Origin: Heliocidaris erythrogramma
Lineage: Eukaryota > Echinodermata > Echinoidea > Camarodonta > Echinometridae
Assembly (NCBI GenBank): GCA_025617745.1
Contig: CM046869.1
Span: 17,996,994-18,060,993, forward strand
Length of the DNA: 64,000 bases
Reading direction: 5' to 3'
Shown: piece by piece, positions 1 through 11,052 of the stretch
Position numbering within the stretch: position 1 is the stretch's first letter
Layout: every line of letters starts with the position of its first letter
Translations under genes and position numbers: made by a program
The notes under the pieces: generated by a model
Told to the model about the DNA's origin: nothing
Seen by the model: only the letters and a program-made list of their open reading frames with translations
Database searches by the model: none

Positions 1-707
1 TAAACGTATAATGTAAGTTTTAAAATCTTGTCTGCAAAATGACTTGGGTAAAAATCTATTTATAATGTAGCAAAATATTCAAACTATGATATCTTTTTGC
101 CTGAAACCTTCCAGTATTTTTTAATGGGAATGTGATTTCAACTGAATACATATTTTGTATGTCTCTACAATCTTTCAAGAGACAGCCTTATATATCCAGA
201 TTAAATCAAATTTCCAGGCCAAACAACGCTGAGAAAGCTCACGGTTCAGCATGTGGTTAGTCCTGAAAAGGATTGTTGAGTATAAAGAAGAATAAAGTGG
301 AGAAAATTAAGACAAGAAGAAATGGAAAGACAAGATAGAAAGTAAGAGAACGTAGAAGTAATCTTTCTTGAAAAGGACTGTAAACCAGATGAGAAGGCTG
401 AGAGTGGAGAAGACTCAACATATTGGTTAGGTTACTGTCCGTCATCAACAAGCATTGAAAATTTATGTAAATACTTTTTTCAATTATGATTGTTCACTCT
501 TCCAGTTTAAGCAAACAAAATGAAATGTCACTATATTATAGGCTCGCTTCAGTGCTCCTTTTTTAAGTATTGGTTATATCTTTCAATGACTTTTGTACTC
601 TGGGCATAATATATCTTGATCTCTCAGACAGGGCACCATCAACTCAAATTCTTAACACAATCAGTTTTAAATTGCTGAGAAAGTTCTACTATCATTCAGA
701 AGTCAAG
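1..707. other. 5' flank of gene A, no gene seen
   Basis: AT-rich sequence upstream of the first signal-peptide exon. No open frame here looks like a known protein and no clear TATA box stands at a convincing distance from the ATG at 708. The 5' untranslated region of gene A probably lies in the last one to two hundred bases. Confidence 0.5.
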
Positions 708-774
708 ATGAAGTGTCTCTCTGTGATTTTTATCATTTCTTTGATCCTTGTAGCTGGTTTTCTGGATGAAACAG
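708..774 (+). CDS. gene A exon 1: signal peptide of a small secreted basic peptide
   Basis: The exon runs from ATG to a donor (ACAG|GTGAGA) and codes 22 residues plus the first base of the next codon, so the intron is phase 1. The peptide, MKCLSVIFIISLILVAGFLD then ET, has a long hydrophobic core typical of a secretory signal. It aligns without gaps with exon 1 of gene B at 15313: same length, same intron phase, shared ILVAG and the same ET at the donor. I take the two as paralogues. I do not recognise the family. The product should enter the secretory pathway, with cleavage near the end of the core. An antimicrobial or signalling peptide is possible, but that is inference from size and charge only. 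Confidence 0.6.
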
Positions 775-860
775 GTGAGATATAATTCCTTTTAAATTAA
801 AAATGCCAGAACTCAAATTTTCACCAGTCTATATCTCTGATTCTTCTGTTTCCATTTCAG

Positions 861-904
861 AAGAGTTCACTCTGTATAGAAGGTATAAGACATTACTGTC
901 CTAA
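861..904 (+). CDS. gene A exon-2-like copy a (possible alternative last exon)
   Basis: A good acceptor (tttccatttcag) at 851-860 is followed by a frame that joins exon 1 in phase 1 and reads EEFTLYRRYKTLLS then stop (TAA 902-904). The first part resembles exon 2 of gene B (EGFRYKK), including the bases GTATAAGA. Use as a last exon would give a 36-residue precursor with a tiny basic tail. A donor-like AG|GTATAA at 882/883 would instead make a 22-nt microexon that joins the copy at 3447 in an open frame. Either use is unproven and it may be a decayed duplicate. Confidence 0.33.
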
Positions 905-1141
905 GATTTCAAAATCACTCCCTAATTTGTTGAAAACAAGCTGATTTACACAATCAAACCCCTAATAAATTTAAAAACAAGGAAAATGTATATTGCATGA
1001 TACCAATATTAGTACCATTTCAAGGAGACTCCTAGGTAAAATACTGTTTAATTACAGCATTTCAAGGAGGAATTCGGAAAGAACTTGAAAATATGTACCC
1101 ATACTTTCCATACTGCAGATATTTTTCTCCAAAACACACCT

Positions 1142-1738
1142 TTAAAGGGAAATCCAACCATAATGGCAAGTTGCTCTGAATGAAAGAGGAAAAATCAGAG
1201 AAGCAGATTGGTGAAAGTTTGAACGAAATCGGACAAACAATAATAAAGTTATGAATTTTTGAAAGTTGTAACCACTATACATATAGGGATTTCAAATTGA
1301 CCGAATAGGTAACATCACTGTGATGTAGTTGCGGACAACTCCCTCATTCGCTCCAACACACAAAATGACTAAAATATCATTTTTTTTTCAAAATGTATTA
1401 CTCAGAAGCATTATTTTCTTTCATGAGGACCTATAACAATATGCTATCTCCAATATATTTTGAGTACTGACCCGAGGGTAAAGGCGCTTCGGAGAAAACC
1501 GCAAATTAATGATATTTTGTGTACGACAAACGGGAGAGCTGTCCACAAGTATGTCGAAGTATATCGACTCAGCAAATTGCTAACTTGAGATTCACATAGA
1601 TGTAGTGATCTCATTTTTCAAACATTTATAACTTTCTTATACCTTGCGCGATTTCTCTCAAACTTTCACGATCCTGTTTTTCTTATTTTCCTGCTTTCTC
1701 ACAAATCAACTTATCACCAAGGTTGGATTGCCCTTTAA
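1142..1738. mobile_element. TTAA-flanked MITE (family T1), copy 1
   Basis: The termini AGGGAAATCCAACC (left) and GGTTGGATTGCCCT (right) are inverted repeats, directly flanked by TTAA at 1142-1145 and 1735-1738. The body is about 590 bp without coding capacity. A close relative sits at 32432-33023 inside a LINE and a more diverged one at 4472-5149. The TTAA target duplication is the hallmark of piggyBac-type transposition. Confidence 0.8.
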
Positions 1739-1829
1739 GATTTGATTTCACGGATGTGTTAGCCTGAAACACAGAGAATTTAAAAAGACCTCTTTCTCCA
1801 TGGATTTTGGAACAGTCATTCATGACTAT

Positions 1830-1903
1830 ACATTTTGAAGATGAGAGAACATTCAGGTTTTCCTTCTTGGGTAACTTGCTATCAAGATTTGACTGCCCTT
1901 TAA
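1830..1903. repeat. Solo end fragment of the T1 MITE
   Basis: The stretch ending GACTGCCCTTTAA repeats, in degraded form, the right end of the adjacent T1 element. It is probably a remnant of a second insertion. Confidence 0.45.
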
Positions 1904-2504
1904 TATGGACAATAAAATGAATCTGAATCAATGAACTATATTAGCATCACTCTGCTCCACACTCGGTATGGCCTTCTCAAGGGGAGGAGTAAGCGTGGAG
2001 TGAGTCCTGACCAGCAGTGGATTCTCTGTAATATGCAAGGTGTCCGCACAAGGTGTCAGATCAAAATAATTTTTCATAGGTACCTATATGTTTTGTGACA
2101 AAAACATCACTAAAGATGGGAATAAGGGGACGATCTACATGTAAAACAAGCACAAACTCTTGCAAGTCATAACACACAACACAGTGTATGAATAGTATGA
2201 CCAAGGAGATTGACTGTTGACTGCACTCTATCTACACCCTGTGCAGGCTCCTGCATGGCACAGCCTGATACTGACAAAGTTACAGCCAGATCTACTGACA
2301 AAGTACGCTCAAGGCTTCGTGAAATTTTGTCAAAATAAGAGTCTGTAACTGCAGACAAGCAAGATCTAGCATGCAACTCTGGAAACAAATGCATGTAACA
2401 TACAAAGATATGAAAGGTAGCTTATTGGGTGAGGATTGAGTCAGAAGCATAGCTCAGTGGGGACCGGCTGCAGACCAAGCATGAATGTAAAAGTATATAT
2501 CGTC

Positions 2505-2567
2505 TGTTGAGAGCCAGAAGGGTGTTAACTCTGTGTGAGAGTATAGGAGTCAAAGCCCTTCTGGCTC
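2505..2567. repeat. Short hairpin repeat (GAGCCAGAAGGG / CCCTTCTGGCTC)
   Basis: Perfect 12-bp inverted ends enclose about 33 bp. A relative with the same layout (CTGTTCAGAGTCAGAATGGC ... CTTTTGGCTCTCAACAG) is at 59493-59557, so this is a dispersed family of about 65 bp. Confidence 0.55.
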
Positions 2568-2647
2568 CAAACATGCAATATATGAGATTCCTTCTCAATT
2601 TACTAGTTCCTTAATCTTATTATTTGTTTGGTGCTTTCACATTGCAG

Positions 2648-2721
2648 AAGGAACAACAAAAAGAATGTTCAGACGTAGGCATTATACTGTCAGAAAAACA
2701 AACCTACAGGAGATGGACGTG
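2648..2721 (+). CDS. gene A exon 2 (copy b): basic peptide segment
   Basis: The acceptor tttcacattgcag precedes 2648 and the donor GTG|GTAAGA follows 2721. Joined to exon 1 the frame gives E then GTTKRMFRRRHYTVRKTN and LQEMDV: 25 residues, strongly basic, with KR, RRR and RK pairs. It has the same place, size (74 against 75 nt) and character as exon 2 of gene B, which reads EGFRYKKPSYRRRGQPSS. The exon ends in phase 0, unlike phase 1 in gene B, so the 3' parts of the two genes have diverged. The dibasic sites could be cut by prohormone convertases, or the basic patch could be the active part. This is the best candidate for the functional exon 2. Confidence 0.5.
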
Positions 2722-3446
2722 GTAAGATTTTATCATATTCACCAAACTTCTCTATTTACCTATTCATTATATATATTTACAACTATATATATCGCTAAAG
2801 TCTACATTAGGTCGACAGTTTTTATCTTACTTCTGTGCTCAACTGTCCACCTAATGTACCTACTGTCTACCTATAAATGTAGGGGTGCTATTATGATGAA
2901 ATAAACTGCATTGTTGTGTGTCCAGTTGTTTCCAGAATCTAGATTTTGAAAAAATACCAATGTGATGACTCTATATGGTCAGACTTCATTGAAATACCAT
3001 TCCTCTAGTGAACTTACAATCTTATATTATGTGGTCTCAAAGTTCATTGTAAACGATAAATTTTATATATTCATCATTATAGACCTAACTGCTTCCCATT
3101 GTAACACTACATTATGATTTTCATTTCTCTTTACAAAATGTCACCTCTCAAGATGAATGACGAACACCAGCTTGGTGAGACGGATTGGAAGAAAAAATAA
3201 ACTCCACAAGAAAACGTGTGCAGCTTCGAGATATTGGATCTCCCAAGTCATTAAAAATTTTCTAAAACGTAGCATAATAATGAAATAATGTTCAAAAGTT
3301 GAGGAATGCAGCTCCTTTGTCATTATGCTTATGCCTAGCTTAAATGATAGAAATCTCCTTTTTTCTCTTACAAGTGATAGCAGGGGTATTGATACATGGC
3401 CAAGATGGAGGGTTAGAATAAATCATATAAGTCATTTTCATTTCAG

Positions 3447-3520
3447 TAAAAAGAAATACAAAGATGTGACAATGAAATTACTTTGGGCCTCTGTCAGAAA
3501 AAGACAAATTTCTAATTCAG
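3447..3520 (+). pseudogene. gene A exon-2-like copy c
   Basis: A strong acceptor (cattttcatttcag) and a donor (TTCAG|GTAATA) bound exactly 74 nt, the size of copy b. The stretch CTCTGTCAGAAAAAGACAAA matches TACTGTCAGAAAAACAAA of copy b, so the two are duplicates. In phase 1 or phase 0 the frame stops at once or within eight codons. Only phase 2 is open (KKKYKDVTMKLLWASVRKR...). It could be read only after the 22-nt microexon form of copy a, so it is either a dead copy or an alternative exon. Confidence 0.4.
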
Positions 3521-4470
3521 GTAATACATATACAAGAACAAAAACGAAATGATACAACTATAGAAAGAAACAAGATTATTTAGGTAGATCTAATATCAGA
3601 CATTATTTGGAAAACAGAAAGTTTCCTTTCGGTAAATTTTTTAGCCCAAATATTGGGAAAAAATCAAAGTGATTTTTGAGTGATGTTTTTGCGCATCAAC
3701 AAAATTTCTGAGTATTTCTTTGTTGTTTTTTAAATCAGCAATTTCAATCGTGCCAACCCTGGTGATTTCATTATCCCTCATTAAGATACACTTTTCTGGT
3801 TATTGATGTACTATTCAACTTTTTTTAAATGCTAAAATATCAGAAAGGTGACAGAAAGCAAGATTATATACTTGGCAACAATGATATGGAATCCTTTCAA
3901 AATTTATCCTTTGGTTGAAAGAAATAATATCTGTGATTTTACGATTTTTTTTGCAATCATTTATGAATAGAATTATTACTAGTCCCATTAAAACATTAAA
4001 ATGAAGGGGGAGAAAGACATGTTTATTGGGAACATTTTAATCTCTGACATTTCTACCTGGCACTGTTAGTGTCAAGCCATGCTTTGAGTACTGTATCATA
4101 ACTTCAAACAGAAGAATTGGTATGACCTAAAGAAGACTATGCCATGGAGTATTCCAGATGGAATCCATTGGAAATTTTTATTAAATATAAAAATGAAACC
4201 CTTTCCTTTTTAACAAACTGTAATCATTCATTAGCTTGGGTAGCATAATTTTGTTGTTATTTTTTTATTTTCTATGCCTCTCATTGACCCTTCTCATAAC
4301 ATCAAAATAAAGATGTAGCTTCGGTGATTGGAATAAAATCAACTTTTGACTTTGTAAATGAAATCATTGTTGTTAGAAATAGCTCTTTAGCGTGTGTGGG
4401 GTGCATTCGTAGGTGGGGTAAGGTGCGGGTGTATGGTGTGCAGTAGTTGTATGTGTATATGTGTGGAAGT
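3521..4470. other. No gene seen
   Basis: AT-rich intergenic or intronic DNA. It has a TG/GTGTGTATG-rich stretch at 4392-4470 and no open frame with recognisable protein character. Confidence 0.5.
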
Positions 4471-4471
4471 G

Positions 4472-5149
4472 TTAAAAGGCAATCCAACCTATGGACAAGA
4501 CAATGCGTTTGAAAGCAGAAAAAATGAAAGAAACAGGGTGGTGAAAGTTTGAAAGAATAATAAGAAAGTTATGAATGCTTAAAAAATGAGATCAGTAAAT
4601 CCATGCGAATCTCAAATTGGCAATTTGGTCTATTGATTTGTTTAAAGTACACTAAATTGTCATTAATTTTTGTTTTTCTCCTAATCAGCTTCCCGCAAGT
4701 TTGCCATCAAGTGGGTAACAAGCTTTCCATGAACTTGCAGCTAATTTCCATATCTGGTACAAAAGGAACTAGCAGCAAGCTTGCCAATAAACAAGCCAAA
4801 ATTCCCTCAGGGCAGCTAAAATACTTGAAATATATTGTAGATAGCAAAATTATACATTTAGGTTCTCCGAAAAGAAAAAGATCATCCCATAATATTTTTT
4901 TAAAAATTGACATTTTTATAGTCACTTTGTGTGTTGGAACATATGGGAAAGTTGTCTGCCGCTACATCACAGTGACAATACCCATTAGGCTAATTTGAAA
5001 ATTCCCATATGAATAATAATTACTACTTTCAAATATTCACAATTTTCATATTGCTTGTCCAATTTCATTCAAACTATCACCAAAGTGCTTCTCTGATTTT
5101 TCTACTTTCTTTCACAGCAACTTGCCATTAAGTTCGGATTTCCCTTTTA
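4472..5149. mobile_element. TTAA MITE (family T1), copy 2, diverged
   Basis: It starts TTAA then AAGGCAATCCAACC and ends GTTCGGATTTCCCTTTTA, the inverted form of the same terminus with a decayed right TTAA. Internal stretches match the copies at 1142 and 32432. The 131-residue open frame at 4603-4998 lies wholly inside it and looks accidental. Confidence 0.65.
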
Positions 5150-5209
5150 TTGGGCTTTTTTTTGTTTCATCTTTTGCATCTGGTCTAATATTCAGTAACC
5201 CTGTGTGTG

Positions 5210-5550
5210 TTAACCCCTTTACCATCAGGTTTTTTATAGGATCAAATGGATATTTTTAGACCAAGAATGCAAGACCAAATGGGTAATGATTAGACTATAT
5301 ATGAAACGGTCCAAAAGGCATTTAGACAAACTGACAAATGAACAAATTAACAGTAGATGAAATTGTTGTGCGGCTGGCAGAAGGGCGTAAGCGTGTTGCG
5401 CCGTTCTGATAAATGCAGATGTCCACTATTGTGTTAAGCAGAAGGGTGCTAGCAATTAAAGTGTACTAATCACCTAAAAAAATAATTTGTGTATGGCTAG
5501 AAGGTATAAAATCAACCTCAAACAACTTTACCTGGCATGCTATGGGTTAA
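5210..5550. mobile_element. Possible TTAA-flanked element
   Basis: TTAA at 5210-5213 is followed by CCCCTTTACCATCAGG. The other end reads CCTGGCATGCTATGGG then TTAA at 5547-5550. The terminal repeats are imperfect, so this is a weaker case than the T1 family. Confidence 0.4.
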
Positions 5551-5986
5551 TAGTAAAGGAGTATGAAGAAAATAAAAGATAAAAGAAAAGTGTACACACG
5601 GAACCCAACTCAGCAAGAGCATACGGGTCCGTCGACTAGCCTAATCACAAATTGCTTTTTCGTTTATTGCGAGTATATTTAAACATGAAATATCTCTTTA
5701 TAGAACTAATATTTTAGTATCTTAATATTTTTTGGTGATTCGTGGTACCTTTAAATATTCATAACTTCAAAAATATCTACTTATTTGATACAAAACTAGT
5801 CAAATCAGGTAGATACCATCCCTTTTCATTTTTTCATTATTTATAAAGTGAGAAATCCCTGTCATGTTTGAAAAATGGTGTAATTACACTTAAAGAGCAA
5901 ACAAAATCTTAGAAGTGCATTACCACAAAATTTCCTTCATGGCATGCATGGATGTGAACGACCTTCTGCTAGCCACACAACAAACA

Positions 5987-6125
5987 GGGGACTGTTTCAT
6001 AAAACTTGCCATCAATGACAAGATGCAATAACTGTTAAAAGCTACTGAAATCCTTGCATCTGATTGGCTGAAAGCAAATTTGTTGGTAGTAAATCACTGA
6101 CAAGACACTTGATGAAGTGCCCCCC
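5987..6125. mobile_element. Short MITE (GGGG-CTGTTTCATAA family), copy 1
   Basis: About 140 bp from GGGGACTGTTTCATAAAACTT to a degraded inverted end (GATGAAGTGCCCCC). It shares its middle (GCATCTGATTGGCTG, TTACTACC) with the better preserved copy at 50746-50882. Confidence 0.55.
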
Positions 6126-7192
6126 TGATGATTAGAATTATGACAGAGAAACTGGGTTTACACCATGAAATATGATAAGACGAATTGGGTTTGGACCAAT
6201 TGGCATTGAACCAATTGGCATTGGTCCAAATGGCAATTTGCCAATCAAACTACTGATCACATGATGGAATATCAATAGATTATCTCTATTCATTTTATTT
6301 TTTAATATCCTCTTTGAATCGCTGATCTACACAGTATAATATCTTATTCAAGAACGCACCCTTTTATGGTTCAGCGCACTGAACAAAAAAAATGGGCGTA
6401 GTCTCGCCTTACTGATGACAATTACTGCACTTTAGACCCTACTGTCGGGAGCTTTTTAGTAATAAAAGAAGTAATTGATTTATTCAAAACATTCCAAACC
6501 ACTGGAAAGATTCAGCCCAAGATATGATCTTCTGTGTTAATAAAAAAATTTGCCTCTTGTATTTGTTTGTTTCTGAGTGCATGTAAATGTACATGTACGC
6601 ACTTGGTACAAACCATCAAACCCATGCATTAAAAAAAATGTTTTTGAGAAGAAAAACAGTGTCACCAAGTGTTTAATTTCATTGGTTATCTTGGTAATTT
6701 TTTTTTAAAGTTGAATGGACATTTTTTCATAGAACAAGAGTCATAGGTAGTACCTTTAATCAAAAGTATAGTTATTGTTATTGATATCAATGAGAAAGGA
6801 CTACACATTGTAGTGCACCAATCACTTAACTGCTAAAATGCACAAAATATCATTACCACTTCGATCCGCAATCAATGCAGACATCTCGACCCGCTACCAG
6901 AGGACTCGCAAGCTACATGTAGGGTCCACACTTAGTCTGGACTGGAGGTGGATTCTCCATAGTATATGAACAGTTCTAAAAAGGTAGCATGATTTGAGTT
7001 CTGGATTGGATGGGTAGCTATCAGTCTGGACTAGGTCAGGACACAACCTTCTTTGGCAGTGTTTATGAAATCGATACTACATAAATGTAGGAGCAACCAA
7101 GTGCTTCGTATCACACACAATTTGCGCTGCGCAGTCCACCACCATGCATTGTTGTTATTACATGTATTGTACGGTGCTTTGGTCTAATGCAG
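6126..7192. other. No gene seen; probable last intron of gene A
   Basis: It contains an imperfect ATTGG/CCAATTGG cluster at 6185-6245 and otherwise ordinary AT-rich DNA. If the last exon of gene A is at 7193, this is intronic. Confidence 0.4.
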
Positions 7193-7252
7193 GTGTCATT
7201 TCAAGCCAAAGCAGTTAAAGCTGAAGCAACAACAGAAACAACAGTTGCGTAG
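7193..7252 (+). CDS. gene A possible last exon
   Basis: After an acceptor (ggtctaatgcag) the frame that fits the phase-0 end of the exon at 2648-2721 is open for 19 codons, VSFQAKAVKAEATTETTVA, then TAG at 7250-7252. AATAAA follows 170 bp on. The predicted whole precursor would be 66 residues. It has no clear similarity to the last exon of gene B and the pyrimidine tract is only moderate, so this is a phase-consistent guess rather than a demonstrated exon. Confidence 0.3.
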   Translation: MSFQAKAVKAEATTETTVA

Positions 7253-7422
7253 TTGAACGGCATAACAGAAATTGTGTCGCACAATTCACCCCCTCCCCCA
7301 AACACTTTTGGGATGGAAAACCCTTATCAGCAAGAATGGGGTGTCAAGAATGTTGTTTTTCATAGGGGGTCCATTAAAGTCTACCGTAAAACTAAGACAC
7401 ATATATCTCACTCGGTGTAAGA

Positions 7423-7428
7423 AATAAA
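7423..7428 (+). terminator. Possible polyadenylation signal of gene A
   Basis: AATAAA 170 bp after the putative stop at 7250-7252. This hexamer is frequent by chance in such AT-rich DNA. Confidence 0.25.
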
Positions 7429-7429
7429 A

Positions 7430-9110
7430 AGAATATTATTATAACTCTGATCAGACTGAGGTTTTTACATTATAAACTGAAATTTTGGAGCCCCTCTTAT
7501 AACCGAGAGTCATGAATCATTAATGACACTGGATAGCAAAAAGTTGGCAGAAATGACAAGTGTGATGAAAAATGGTATTGTTAAATTCTGAATTAATGAC
7601 CGATACACACAGATTTTGTAGCATTGTTTTTTGCAAAGAGTGAAAATCTTATTCACTATTCAGAGCATTATTTTAAGAATAGTATTCAATGAAATGTCAT
7701 AAATATTCCAAATAAATTTCACACCCTTTAACTTTACAAAGTGAAAACATCAGTCTGATATGATTTTCAACTTTTTAAATTATTTTCAATCAAAAGTGTC
7801 AAATAATTTTTTTAAAACCTAGTATTAAATAAAATATACATGTATTGAAGTGAAAGAAAAGAAATTCAAGTCACAGTAGACAAAATTACACCTAAGTATG
7901 GGTCAGCAATCTAAGTTAATATCCGTCTTATGATTGTTGGTGAAAAACCACTTGTTTGGAAGTATGAGGACATCACTGAACAGTTTTTATAATATCTCGG
8001 TGGTGAAAAGAACAGTTAAGACACCATTGATAATATACACTAATAATTATCCCTCAAAAGATAAGTTCCAAAAGCTTTTCACCATGCTACATGTATTTGG
8101 ATATGAAAATAATGCTAATTGCCAACCTATAACACTCGGGGTTTGCAAGGTGAAAAATAATGTCATTCGTATAATCTGATTACCACTATAAAGATCTGTG
8201 AGTGGAGGATATTTCACATACTTTCGCCATGTTGTTTCAAGTAACAAGAAACTGCACTCCAAGAGCATTAACAATATGGATCAATCTTCTTTGTACAAAG
8301 GACCATATGATGTACAGCTATGGGAACGTGCAACTCTTTCTCCAGATACCCTGGCTCAGTTCCATTTTCGATTCTGTACCTATTTTTCTGTTCGCTTGAC
8401 AATTCAAAGAAACAAATAATACATGTATTGTTATACACACGTACACATAGTTTGGCCTTGCTCTGGTGGTAGAGATTAGCTTTGCAAGTCATTTCCAGTT
8501 TTTTTCATTGGCCCAATTCACACACACACAAAGAGTTTAGTTACGCGCATTCACACTAAGGAAAAAATTATACTAACCATGCTAACCACCAAGCACAGCA
8601 ATCTCATCAGCCGCCTTCTAGCCATTTTCAGAGGGCTCGAGCGACCAACATATTTTGTTAATCTTTTTCTTTCTCTATGAACTTCTTTATTTTTATATTC
8701 TTTCCTCTTCTCTTTCTATCATTCCTTGTGTTTCTTTGTTTTTACTTTTTTTTAAAGCTTCTGACCTCGGTCAAAACAGTGATGTTCAAATCTCAATTAC
8801 TCTGACTGTGAGAATGCCCCTATTGTGTATACTTGTTTTCAGCACTTCTGACAGATGAATTATGCCTGCACCCAGCCACAACCATGGTGCTTGTTTGTTG
8901 TGACATGCATAGATGTACTTATTACTTCAAAAAATCATAGGAAAAAAAGTTCATTATAATCATATGCAGATCTAGAATTCTGTGATGGAAGGGGGGGGGG
9001 GGGAATGGAGTCACAAGTCTAAAATATCTGACAAGCAAAAAATAATAACGGTAGATCAAGGGAGACAAAAAAATGAGTCTTTATAGGTAGTTGCAAGTAT
9101 ATAGATTAAT
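7430..9110. other. No gene seen
   Basis: AT-rich DNA with a CA-rich patch near 8520 and a G run at 8991-9003. The overlapping 60-80-residue open frames at 7934-8492 on both strands show no domain or motif and look accidental. Confidence 0.5.
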
Positions 9111-9487
9111 TTAACCCTTTCAGGACATGAATTATTTAAGAGCTAAATTAATCACATTTTGTTTTTCAAATTGGCAACAAAAATAATTTTCTTTTAATGC
9201 TACATGGTTCTAATAAAATGTAATGTCTTTGAAAACAACATGCATGGTTTGTCGAAAAGTGGAAAATATTGCCAATTTCGACATAAAACAATGATTTTGA
9301 ACCTCCCAATGTATTTCCAATTTAAGGACTTTAAGGACTTTAAGGCTTATTTTCTTTTTTAAAATTCCGGGCATCAAACGCAATATGGTCATGCAACAAA
9401 AATGCCTCTGGTATATTTTTTAGGGCTGTAAATCAAAAGTTATTGAGCCAAACCACAAAATTTGGTCAATTGTCTTGAAAGGGTTAA
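9111..9487. mobile_element. TTAA-flanked MITE (CCCTTTCAGGACA ends), copy 1
   Basis: TTAA then CCCTTTCAGGACA at the left, TTGTCTTGAAAGGG then TTAA at the right. CCC...GGG ends with TTAA duplications fit the piggyBac superfamily. A second copy at 43741-44157 shares the body (TGCTACATGGTTCTAATAAA, AAAGTTATTGAGCCAAACCA). Confidence 0.8.
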
Positions 9488-9781
9488 AAAATGTTTCAAT
9501 GGAAACACTTCAATGGAGACAAAAATGGGGTTTTTAGTTATATAGTCTGTAACTCTGGTGTGCTCTCTATCAATTCAGAGAAAATATAGCACTATCACAA
9601 GCTTTTTCTACTGACAAAGAATTATTTTGCCGAACAGTGACCATAATGCGAATAGTGCAAAAGGGACTAAAAATCATGGGTATTTCCACTGAGCATTAAT
9701 CAGAAATGGCCTCCACTTGGCAGTTATCGGGTTATTCTCCTGAAGACAATCGGAACAGTCAGAATGGAGAACCGAAACTAG

Positions 9782-10459
9782 ATGAATTCCCAACTGCACG
9801 CATTCGAAATTTATGCCCTCAGCCCAGTGAATGTGGGCTTGTGGTACAGTGCAACTTCATACAAGATTGGGCTCATTAGAAACTTAGTGTGCCGCGCCCT
9901 TAAGATTTGCTCCGAGTGCAAATTAGCTCCCGAAATCGCTAAAATCACAACTATTCTCCTTGACAATGGTTACCCTGAGCATTTTATATCTCGCACCATA
10001 ACACGGACGCTGGAGGCACAATCCAAATCTGACACCAGATTTGGTCCTGCCAAATGCCCTGTGTATCTCAAACTACCCTGGAGGGGTAAGGTATCTGACA
10101 AATACGCCAGTCAGATCAAACACGCAGTGTCACGTTGCTATTATGTGGTCTCGACACACATTGTGTTTTCTACAAACAGGATGCTACTGTCAACTAGCAA
10201 GGATGTACTACCCACCCCCCACTTGAGTAATGTTATTTACCAATTTCAGTGCCGGTGCGATGCCAGGTACGTGGGCCGCACTTCTCAGCGGTTGGCTGAT
10301 CGCATTAAACAACACGTCCCCTCGACTATTCGGAACCGTACAACTAATCAGCGCACGCAGTCCGTCCGTGCCTGCAAATCTGAAATGCACGCTAACAGAC
10401 CAAAGATAGCCAAATGCGATTCAGCGATTGGTCTCCATTTACTGAACAATCCAGCTTGA
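9782..10459 (+). CDS. Penelope-like retroelement fragment: RT thumb/linker and GIY-YIG endonuclease
   Basis: A 225-residue open frame without the reverse-transcriptase palm. Residues 22-80 (YKIGLIRNLVCRALKICS, LLDNGYPEHFI) match the region after the RT palm of Penelope-like elements. Residues 92-105 hold a PVYLKLPWRG motif, and 151-180 a GIY-YIG module with VIYQ, RYVGRTSQRL and DRIKQHVP. In the family this nuclease nicks DNA for target-primed reverse transcription. The first 20 residues look unrelated and may be flank. The palm and its catalytic aspartates are absent, so the copy is 5'-truncated and inactive, although its reading frame is unusually clean for a relic. A second fragment of this class lies at 21250-21880. 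Confidence 0.85.
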   Translation: MNSQLHAFEIYALSPVNVGLWYSATSYKIGLIRNLVCRALKICSECKLAPEIAKITTILLDNGYPEHFISRTITRTLEAQSKSDTRFGPAKCPVYLKLPWRGKVSDKYASQIKHAVSRCYYVVSTHIVFSTNRMLLSTSKDVLPTPHLSNVIYQFQCRCDARYVGRTSQRLADRIKQHVPSTIRNRTTNQRTQSVRACKSEMHANRPKIAKCDSAIGLHLLNNPA

Positions 10460-11052
10460 GCACAAAGCTATGCCGACGATCAATTCTCAATTATGATTTC
10501 CACACAAAAATCAGAATGAATGTGACATGCATTATTAGCACACCATATGATGAAAATAAGGACCCCAAAGTGTTCACTGACATCTAATGAAAAAATTGAA
10601 TTATAAGAAAAACATAAAAGTGTCTAAAAAAAGAGACATTTCAAAAATTCAAATGTGAAAAACAAAAAATTAAGGCTATTACAGGGCTTCACACAAACTC
10701 TTTTGCCAGGGGACCTGCCCAACCCCAAGATCTTAATATTTTTGATATTTTGTGGGTACAGGGAAAAAAATTAAATTGAAATAAGAAATATGAAAGGAAC
10801 TGCATATATTCAACAGCAGTCAACTATTGATCCATTTGATGGGCTCAATTGTTATCTTAAATTGTCACTTGTCATTCAATCTACAAAGTAAAAAAGTATA
10901 AAAGAAAAAAGGGGTTTAAGTGGCTCTTTTAATGTTTCGTATCATTGTGGGTGTGTGTGCATGAGAGTGTAAGGTTTGGTGTAGGCTTGGATGTGCATAT
11001 GTGTTTTATTAAAGAGTCTAACTTTGCCTTTTATACCATTCACAAACAAATA
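10460..11052. other. No gene seen
   Basis: AT-rich DNA downstream of the Penelope-like frame, with oligo-A stretches. Nothing is recognisable up to the Tc1 element. Confidence 0.5.

Noticed and set aside
4603-4998. 131-residue frame as a gene
   Set aside because: Lies entirely within a T1 MITE copy and is matched by an equally open frame on the other strand.
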